Of a stretch of DNA of 5,082 nt, positions 1 to 5,082 are shown one piece after another (the stretch's first letter is position 1; each line of letters opens with the position of its first letter). The notes under the pieces are model-generated. The model was not told where the DNA came from and did not search any database. It was given only the letters and a program-made list of their open reading frames with translations. The DNA comes from an uncultured Peptococcaceae bacterium (lineage in GTDB: Bacteria; Bacillota; Desulfitobacteriia; Desulfitobacteriales; Syntrophobotulaceae): contig CALBJS010000272.1 in the NCBI GenBank assembly GCA_937892995.1, forward strand, positions 1 through 5,082. Direction: 5' to 3'. The position numbers and the translations under genes are program-made.

Positions 1-961
1 CAAACACCTCTCTCCTTACCTGGTGATAAGCAAGCCTAGACGATAAGCCTAGAAAAGAAAGAACCTTGCGAATTACTTCTCGGCGGTTTCTGAAACCCTT
101 CCCCCACTCTTTTCTCTTCGCCGTAGGCTTACAATTTTTCCTGGCAAAAGTAACGATCTCGTTATAAATGTCATTGATAAAATGAAAATCACCCGAACCA
201 ACCGTGTACCCGACGCTGTAAAAAAGAATGCGATCATTATATTTTATTCTGTTGTAAACAGACGACCTGCCGAGGGCGGATGTCGTAGTTACCAGAGCTA
301 ATCGGCCGTCTTGTATCTCCCCGCTGATAAGAGAGCGCCTATCGGAATATTTGCGGCGATAAGCATCTCTGACCTCATTGCTGGCAACCAGCATAGCTAT
401 AAGCTTACCCACAAGGAGTCGATTATAGGGAGGAACGGCTCCTAACACAAAGGCGTCCATCACATCTACGAGGCGCCGGCGCTTATCCTCCTTCTCCCAT
501 CCCACCCATTGATCCCTTGCCGATAGGCTGAAAACCGGATCACCTAAACCGAACAGCCCCATCAGCTTTCCCGTGGAATCGTCATATACTAAGAAGCGCA
601 GACGCCTGCCATATCCCGATGAAACAGGGATACTCCAATGCAAACATGCATAGCGGAACAACAACTCATCCCAAGAGCCACTGGTTACCTCCTGAAGACG
701 CGGTTTAATTGATTCGGGATTGATTTCTACACCGTCTGCAAAACAATGCAATAATGAGCTTTCTTTTTTCTCCAAATATTTCCTGGAGAGTTTCCTTTTG
801 GCATTGACTGAACCTTGATGGATTTTACGAATACCATCTTTATCAATACCTTCAGGCAATGATATCTTACCGTCATTAATGATAAAGCCCTGTTGTTCTA
901 AGGATTTTATTATTTTTTCTTGCAATTCATAACAATTCTCCTCCAATATATGCTTTGACAA
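1..961 (-). CDS. druA: DruA-family (DUF4338) protein, C-terminus cut off by window edge
   Basis: The reading frame is open from a TTG at 961 to the left edge, giving 320 codons and no stop, so the C-terminus is missing. I recognise the DUF4338/DruA family from blocks in order: LLFRYACLHWSIPVSSGYGR (100-119), GLGDPVF (138-144) followed by ARDQWVGW (148-155), VMDAFVLGAVPPY (167-179), RRSLISG (208-214), TTTSALGRSSVYNR (225-238), SGDFHF (256-261) and RNRREV (291-296). The N-terminal 90 residues are a charged, largely helical lead-in typical of the family. DruA is a component of type I Druantia anti-phage systems; its biochemical activity is not known to me. No Druantia helicase (DruE) or other Dru gene is in the window. 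The start is limited by an in-frame TAA at 976-974. TTG 961 lies 7 nt after GAGG; TTG 964 and TTG 925 are weaker options. The gene follows the nitrilase by 64 bp in the same direction. Its middle is G+C-richer (about 50-53% in sampled lines) than the genes upstream. Family call is firm; role in this operon is inferred. Confidence 0.93.
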   Translation of the reverse strand, partial: MSKHILEENCYELQEKIIKSLEQQGFIINDGKISLPEGIDKDGIRKIHQGSVNAKRKLSRKYLEKKESSLLHCFADGVEINPESIKPRLQEVTSGSWDELLFRYACLHWSIPVSSGYGRRLRFLVYDDSTGKLMGLFGLGDPVFSLSARDQWVGWEKEDKRRRLVDVMDAFVLGAVPPYNRLLVGKLIAMLVASNEVRDAYRRKYSDRRSLISGEIQDGRLALVTTTSALGRSSVYNRIKYNDRILFYSVGYTVGSGDFHFINDIYNEIVTFARKNCKPTAKRKEWGKGFRNRREVIRKVLSFLGLSSRLAYHQVRREVF

Positions 962-965
962 CAAA

Positions 966-972
966 TCACCTC
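966..972 (-). promoter_or_regulatory. Shine-Dalgarno sequence of the druA-like gene
   Basis: On the minus strand the sequence GAGGTGA sits just before TTGTTG. The GAGG core is 7 nt from TTG 961 and 4 nt from TTG 964, so it favours 961 as the start. An upstream in-frame TAA at 976-974 excludes longer starts, and the first in-frame ATG lies deep inside the conserved domain. A second purine-rich stretch (GGAGGAG, 944-938) precedes an ATG at 930, but that ATG is out of frame and opens only a few codons. Confidence 0.75.
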
Positions 973-973
973 G

Positions 974-995
974 TTAAAATCTATCGGAGTTTTAA
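974..995. repeat. Short A/T inverted repeat in the nitrilase-druA gap
   Basis: TTAAAA (974-979) and TTTTAA (990-995) form a 6-bp inverted repeat around a 10-base centre, directly upstream of the druA Shine-Dalgarno sequence. As RNA it would be a weak all-A/U stem, and no U-tract follows, so it is not a convincing terminator. It could be an operator or chance in A/T-rich DNA. The rest of the 962-1025 gap shows no promoter I would defend: a TTGACG at 1029-1024 has no matching -10 box at 16-18 bp. Confidence 0.35.
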
Positions 996-1025
996 TCCCT
1001 CTCCTGCTTAAGCCATGAAGAATCG

Positions 1026-1922
1026 TCAAAATCCGAAATATGGAGGGCGCTTTAAAAACTCCCCCTCATCTTCTTTGATCAAAAAATCTCTTTGACGACT
1101 CTGAATATCAATCAATTCCTTCATTGGTAATTTCACAGTTACCGCAGTTTTAACATGATTACCGACAACTTTTAAAGCATATCTTTTATGTCGTTTGCGA
1201 TAGGGGCTAAAAGCCAGTGAACTACCATAACAACCTGTATTACAGACAACTACATTACATAACAATAGACGCTCGACAGTATCGGCTATTGCAGCAAAAG
1301 CATCAACGTCTTGGTTATAAGAAACAACAAACAGCGTTTGAATTTTGCCTTGTAGGAGTTTTTGAACAGGAAGGTTGAGAAAATCATAGCAAACAAGCAC
1401 AGCCCATGAACCGAGAAACTTACTATGAAAAACATATAATTCATGTCCGTCAGCCAATCGATACCCATCGTTTGCCATGGTGATTATCTCTTTAGGCGCT
1501 GCATTGAGTTTAGGAATAAAGTAAGTATATGGTCTCCCGCATTTACCTTTCTTCGTTAAAGCTTTTTCTCTATATTTTCTGTTATAATAAGGAATTGTAA
1601 CAACGGCTTCATTAACTAAGGTCTTACTATTAATAAGCAGGTTTTGCGGTCGATAGTCTAGACCGCTAATAATTATAATCTCATATCGTTGAGCTATGTC
1701 TTCAATTTTCCTTATACAAGCATGGGGCAGGTAAAATTCAGGTAGAACTGCAAAATCAGCGTTTTCTTGTGATGCAACCGCCATCATTTCCCTTAGCTGT
1801 TCAAGTTGCTTTTCCGGTTCGAGATAACGCATATACAGTTTACGGTCGAAAAGGTCTAGAAATTCACCTTCATGCGGTATTTGAAAGACAGTAACAATAA
1901 TAGTGTCCTTATACTCATTCAT
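1026..1922 (-). CDS. Nitrilase-superfamily carbon-nitrogen hydrolase, stand-alone partner of the RT
   Basis: This 298-residue protein is about the usual length for a single nitrilase/CN-hydrolase domain. The catalytic set can be placed: Glu62 in LPEFYLP, Lys138 in YFIPKLN with a second acid at Glu145 (KLNAAPKE), and nucleophile Cys178 in AVLVCYDFLN. A YNQD segment (202-205) follows the nucleophile strand, as is usual. The spacing (62, 138, 178) resembles characterised members. Such enzymes hydrolyse or transfer at C-N bonds of amides, nitriles or carbamoyl groups; the substrate cannot be read here. There is no signal peptide or membrane segment, so it should be cytoplasmic. The start ATG overlaps the RT stop as ATGAATGA and is preceded by AGGTGG inside the RT gene, suggesting coupled translation. 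Because nitrilase domains occur fused to or beside UG-type defence RTs (DRT1/UG1), I infer it works with the upstream RT rather than in metabolism. Two basic stretches (112-130 and 241-248, YRKRHKRY) are unusual for a metabolic amidase. Confidence 0.93.
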   Translation of the reverse strand: MNEYKDTIIVTVFQIPHEGEFLDLFDRKLYMRYLEPEKQLEQLREMMAVASQENADFAVLPEFYLPHACIRKIEDIAQRYEIIIISGLDYRPQNLLINSKTLVNEAVVTIPYYNRKYREKALTKKGKCGRPYTYFIPKLNAAPKEIITMANDGYRLADGHELYVFHSKFLGSWAVLVCYDFLNLPVQKLLQGKIQTLFVVSYNQDVDAFAAIADTVERLLLCNVVVCNTGCYGSSLAFSPYRKRHKRYALKVVGNHVKTAVTVKLPMKELIDIQSRQRDFLIKEDEGEFLKRPPYFGF

Positions 1923-4900
1923 CCTGCCACCTGCTTATCATATCGATGTCAACCGATTTTATTTCCAACCCATGTTTATAATTTAGACAGCTTTCTTCCC
2001 AGTGTTTCTCAATAATATCTCCGAATACATCCAACTCTTTTATTAGAAGGGCTTCCAGGGGTAAGAGCGATAAACTTAAACCCCATTGCTCAGATAAATA
2101 CTCATATAAAGGACGCTGATAATTAAGCGCACCTGCTATTAATTCAACCATCATACTTGATGGAGAAGCTGCTAAATAAATAATATTCCCCATATTCACC
2201 CAGCCGTGCAAACGCATTATACCGTGCTCATTAGAATACTTTCTCCTTGCCATCAAACGCATCAATAATTTAACTAAGGAATAGCAAACACTTTTAACAT
2301 CTAATTGCATGTCTCTAAAATATAACCAGGGACTGTAATAATAGTCATCCCAATAATCTACAGTTTCAATATTGATTTTGGGTAAGCAACACGTGAGTTC
2401 ACCGCTATCCCGGCGTTTCTGTTTACGCCACTTAAACCATTCCTGTTTGTTAATAAGTATATTCATCGTGTTCGGTACAAAAGCTTTTTTCCGTAATTCT
2501 CTTATAATACTACGTATTAATTCAGTAATCTCTGTCTCATTCAATGGAAACATGATTTTAGGAATTTGCTCGAATTGTTGGCAGACGGAAATGGCATCTA
2601 ACCAGTCTTTTATCGGAACATTCTTTGTTGCTATGCTATCCTTTTTAAGCAATTCGGGATAATCCGGATCCCTCCAATTATAATTAGATATAAAATCGGG
2701 CATTGAACTGTTTGCTATTTCCAGCTGGACCCATATTTTAATTAAGTCAAGATTGGTCATACGTTCCATAATATACTCCCGGATCTTAGACTGCTCTGGG
2801 AATTTCCCTACTGCGCTTATAAAATCTACAACAAATTTTTCACCAGAATTTATTAACCAAAAAACAATCATACGGTCAATAATATCAATCACGCTGTTAA
2901 GGATAGGAATTTTGCCCTCTGAATGCATCAGGATGTTATGGGTATCCAAATCCTCTTCTTGTTGCTCAGCAATACTAATGATTTGCCTGAAACCGAATTG
3001 CGGCACAATTTCTTCACGGCCGTAAGCAAGCTCGAGCCACATTCGGGGGGCTTTCGTTCTGTATGTGTACGACTTCTTTTCTAAATTGCTCCACATCCAC
3101 TTTATCCAGTTTGTTTCACTGCTAGACAGCGGTTGTCGCGGGAGATCTTGTACCCTTCTTCTCTTCAGAACGCTACTCATTGTCATAACAAGGGCAGGAT
3201 CAATTTCTATAGTAATATCTTGCCTATTAAGCTTCCATAGATTAAAGATCCTTACGACAACAGGATCCTTTCCATTGGCCAAATGAGTGTCATGTTTAAT
3301 ATCCGCTACTGTAAATAACCAATAAACGGCTATCTGTTCATGCCAACAGGGATGAACAGTATAGTACCAATTTGAAATTTCTGTATATATTATTTCTTTT
3401 ACTTGCCGGCGACTGTCTAACTGAAGGGACGACCAATACGCGGCAATGGTAAAGAGCATTTTCGTTCTTAAAAATCGACAGCTTGCATAAGAATCCGTTT
3501 TTTGTGTATCATGGGGATTAAGAAAAGCAAAAAGATTTTTCAACTCTTGTTTTATCTGTTTGTTAAAGTTTTCGTAGTTTTCCAAGAGAAAAATTATATA
3601 GCTGTCAAGCAAAAGCAATTTATAGGGATAGCGATGAAAGGATGATCTCAGCTTATCTATAATTTGCGTAAACTCATTCTCTGAAGATTTGAGCAGCTTT
3701 CGCTCACTTAATTCTTTGGCCGCCTTTTTTAGTCTCCAAGAGGCAAAGGATGCCTTCGTGTCGTCTTTAATCTCCTCAGGAGCAAATTTAGTATCTATGA
3801 GCTGAAAAATTTCGTTAAGAAAATCACGCAACTCTTTATTAGTAAGAGCACTAAGATTCTGATCCCCTATTACAGACAACTTATCGACTATCCTTTTTGT
3901 GCCCGGGATACTATCATTAAACCCTATTCGAGGGCACTTAATATGTATCTGGTATAAACCTTCTATCTGGTCAGCTGTTAAACCCAGTTCTCCAAACTTG
4001 TTATTGTGTTGTTCTTCGAAAAATGATTTTTGCATTGGTTTGGTCTTCTCACCAGATAGCTTCAAACCAATTTTGCCCAACCAGGAACCTATTTTATCCA
4101 AAGTACTAAATACAGTTTCGGCTTTCGAAGAAACAATTAAAACATCATCGGTATAGCGAGTTACATATGTTGGGTTTCCTTTTTTTCTTTCCTCCATACA
4201 AAAATCGTCTAGTTTACAATCCAAATGTTTTGTAAGAACACAATTTGCAAGAAAACCTGCAGAAATCAATCCAATCGGCAATTTTTTTTCTAAATCGTCT
4301 GATTTTATCTTTAGTGAACGAAGATCGGGGTCAAGATCCATGCACTTGTCATCAATCGTAAAACCACATAGTCCTTCTAGTATGCCATTCCATTTGTTAA
4401 TATTGTTATCAGCATTATCAGCAATAAGACCTGCTTCATTCAGCGTGTTAAGGCGATCAATGAGTGTTTTTTTTACAACTGTTAGGTTCAGTGAAGGATA
4501 AAAACAGCTGATATCTGCCTCACCATAATAGGCAATACCTGAATTAGAGTTTCTAACATTATCAAACTGCTCCTCCCTCAAATGCCGAAGTTTTCTGAGA
4601 CTCCATTGATAACTTTCATATAAATCAGAGTTGGTAAGATTCAACAGACGTCTTTCATATCCATTATCTTGTAAATAATAACGACGTCGCAACCGGTTGT
4701 TGCAACTCCATTTTAACATCCACCGATATACCTTCTTTTGTGCCTCATTGCGAAATTCGGCCTCTTTATAAATAATAGGATTTGTATCAAACCACTCCCC
4801 TAACGCTAAAACTACCGTTGCCCAGGCCACTTGATCCCTTAAGGCAACTTTAGCAACCGGTCGAACATCAACCAATATTTTATCTTTTTCGGTTTCTTTT

Positions 4901-5082
4901 TTTAGGAAATCCTGAGCCTTGGGGGCTTTAGGTGTACAATAAAAACGGAGAGGTTTAGTTTTATACGAAAATGTGGCAAATTCATTGTGAATGCTATTTA
5001 ATTCATCCTCCAAGTTAAGTTCAAACTCTTCCAATTCCACCGGATCATAAAACCCAAATGCCGCTTTTTGATATCTGCGAGC
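1915..5082 (-). CDS. Reverse transcriptase of the defence (UG/DRT) type with long C-terminal region, N-terminus cut off
   Basis: RNA-dependent DNA polymerase, probably anti-phage. Residues are numbered from GTG 5040. Fingers region: VRPVAKVALRDQVAW (59-73). Motif A: YYGEADISCFYPSL with catalytic Asp176. Motif B: LPIGLIS (254-260). Motif C: RYTDDVLIVSS with YTDD at 296-299 (bases 4144-4155). Motif D/E region: GLKLSGEKTK (325-334). All metal-binding aspartates are present, so it should be active. Residues ~400-1041 are helix-rich and match no domain I can name; other Abi/UG RTs such as AbiK carry HEAT-like helical C-termini, and this may be equivalent. I see no group II intron maturase, endonuclease or integrase domain. 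GTG 5040 is a possible start, but it has no Shine-Dalgarno sequence and the frame stays open for 14 more codons to the window edge. These read ...FGFYDP and continue smoothly into VELEEFELNLEDEL, a helix typical of RT N-termini, so the true start is probably outside. The next gene, a nitrilase, makes a DRT1/UG1-like class 1 assignment likely; the exact UG group is not determinable by eye. Confidence 0.96.
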   Translation of the reverse strand, partial: ARRYQKAAFGFYDPVELEEFELNLEDELNSIHNEFATFSYKTKPLRFYCTPKAPKAQDFLKKETEKDKILVDVRPVAKVALRDQVAWATVVLALGEWFDTNPIIYKEAEFRNEAQKKVYRWMLKWSCNNRLRRRYYLQDNGYERRLLNLTNSDLYESYQWSLRKLRHLREEQFDNVRNSNSGIAYYGEADISCFYPSLNLTVVKKTLIDRLNTLNEAGLIADNADNNINKWNGILEGLCGFTIDDKCMDLDPDLRSLKIKSDDLEKKLPIGLISAGFLANCVLTKHLDCKLDDFCMEERKKGNPTYVTRYTDDVLIVSSKAETVFSTLDKIGSWLGKIGLKLSGEKTKPMQKSFFEEQHNNKFGELGLTADQIEGLYQIHIKCPRIGFNDSIPGTKRIVDKLSVIGDQNLSALTNKELRDFLNEIFQLIDTKFAPEEIKDDTKASFASWRLKKAAKELSERKLLKSSENEFTQIIDKLRSSFHRYPYKLLLLDSYIIFLLENYENFNKQIKQELKNLFAFLNPHDTQKTDSYASCRFLRTKMLFTIAAYWSSLQLDSRRQVKEIIYTEISNWYYTVHPCWHEQIAVYWLFTVADIKHDTHLANGKDPVVVRIFNLWKLNRQDITIEIDPALVMTMSSVLKRRRVQDLPRQPLSSSETNWIKWMWSNLEKKSYTYRTKAPRMWLELAYGREEIVPQFGFRQIISIAEQQEEDLDTHNILMHSEGKIPILNSVIDIIDRMIVFWLINSGEKFVVDFISAVGKFPEQSKIREYIMERMTNLDLIKIWVQLEIANSSMPDFISNYNWRDPDYPELLKKDSIATKNVPIKDWLDAISVCQQFEQIPKIMFPLNETEITELIRSIIRELRKKAFVPNTMNILINKQEWFKWRKQKRRDSGELTCCLPKINIETVDYWDDYYYSPWLYFRDMQLDVKSVCYSLVKLLMRLMARRKYSNEHGIMRLHGWVNMGNIIYLAASPSSMMVELIAGALNYQRPLYEYLSEQWGLSLSLLPLEALLIKELDVFGDIIEKHWEESCLNYKHGLEIKSVDIDMISRWQDE
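1927..1932 (-). promoter_or_regulatory. Shine-Dalgarno sequence of the nitrilase gene, inside the RT gene
   Basis: On the minus strand AGGTGG ends 4 nt before ATG 1922 and lies within the last codons of the RT gene. It differs from AGGAGG by one base. With the ATGAATGA stop/start overlap it supports ATG 1922 as the true start and coupling of nitrilase translation to that of the RT. Confidence 0.6.

Noticed and set aside
32..53. Direct repeat AAGCCTAGA twice, 13 bp apart, near the left edge
   Set aside because: It lies inside the conserved DruA coding sequence (LSFLGLSSRL region), and family-typical residues explain it. Two 9-bp copies are not enough for an iteron or attachment site.
986..1005. 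Possible terminator hairpin (GGAG ... CTCC) between nitrilase and druA
   Set aside because: The stem is only 4 bp with an 11-base loop and no following U-tract.
1006..1029. Possible promoter for druA (TTGACG at 1029-1024)
   Set aside because: No acceptable -10 box occurs 16-18 bp downstream; the nearest A/T-rich candidates are at the wrong spacing. Read-through from the upstream genes is simpler.
1286..1468. 60-codon minus-strand frame inside the nitrilase gene
   Set aside because: It is an alternative frame over the catalytic Cys/Lys region of the nitrilase. Its hydrophobic translation is what a shifted frame of this sequence would give, and the nitrilase frame is clearly the coding one.
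2372..4156. Plus-strand open frames at 2372-2662, 2753-3025, 3065-3286 and 3899-4156
   Set aside because: They lie opposite the RT gene, have low-complexity Ser/Ile/Leu-rich translations, no Shine-Dalgarno support and no recognisable domain. They are antisense shadows of the RT.
1915..5082. Group II intron maturase or retron RT
   Set aside because: No maturase X or HNH domain, no intron RNA structure flanking the gene, no retron-type msr/msd in view, and the length and nitrilase partner fit UG/DRT-type RTs better.

Overview
The window holds three genes, all on the minus strand and tightly packed, so they read from right to left as one apparent operon. The first is a large reverse transcriptase (RT) with a long helical C-terminal region. 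The second is a free-standing nitrilase-superfamily (carbon-nitrogen hydrolase) protein. The third is a DUF4338 protein of the DruA family, named after the Druantia anti-phage system. The RT runs off the right edge at its N-terminus and the DruA gene runs off the left edge at its C-terminus. Only the nitrilase gene is complete.

Layout: 1915-5082 is the RT. It has a clear motif A aspartate, a motif B Pro-x-Gly-x-x-Ser and a YTDD motif C, followed by about 640 residues without a familiar domain. The nitrilase (1026-1922) starts inside the end of the RT gene with an 8-bp ATGAATGA overlap, which points to translational coupling. It keeps the Glu-Lys-Cys catalytic set. A 64-bp gap without a convincing terminator or promoter leads to the druA-like gene (1-961), which starts at TTG behind a good Shine-Dalgarno sequence.

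Interpretation: RTs paired with nitrilase domains are a hallmark of some 'unknown group' (UG) defence-associated reverse transcriptases, notably DRT1/UG1, where as I recall the two domains are usually fused. Here they are separate polypeptides, and a DruA-family protein follows in the same orientation. The natural reading is an anti-phage operon in which the RT makes a DNA product and the nitrilase acts as partner or effector, with the DruA protein either a third component or a neighbouring defence gene. The RT-nitrilase partnership is well supported by sequence and arrangement. Membership of DruA in the same system is inference, and its middle part is visibly richer in G+C than the other two genes, which could mean a separate origin.

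Organism: bacterial. Moderately low G+C (about 25-45% in sampled RT lines), GAGGTGAT- and AGGTGG-type Shine-Dalgarno sequences, and a TTG start fit a Firmicute such as a Clostridia member. This is a weak inference. No RNA gene, CRISPR array, transposase or phage structural gene is visible. The operon's promoter, and any non-coding RNA template upstream of the RT, would lie beyond the right edge.
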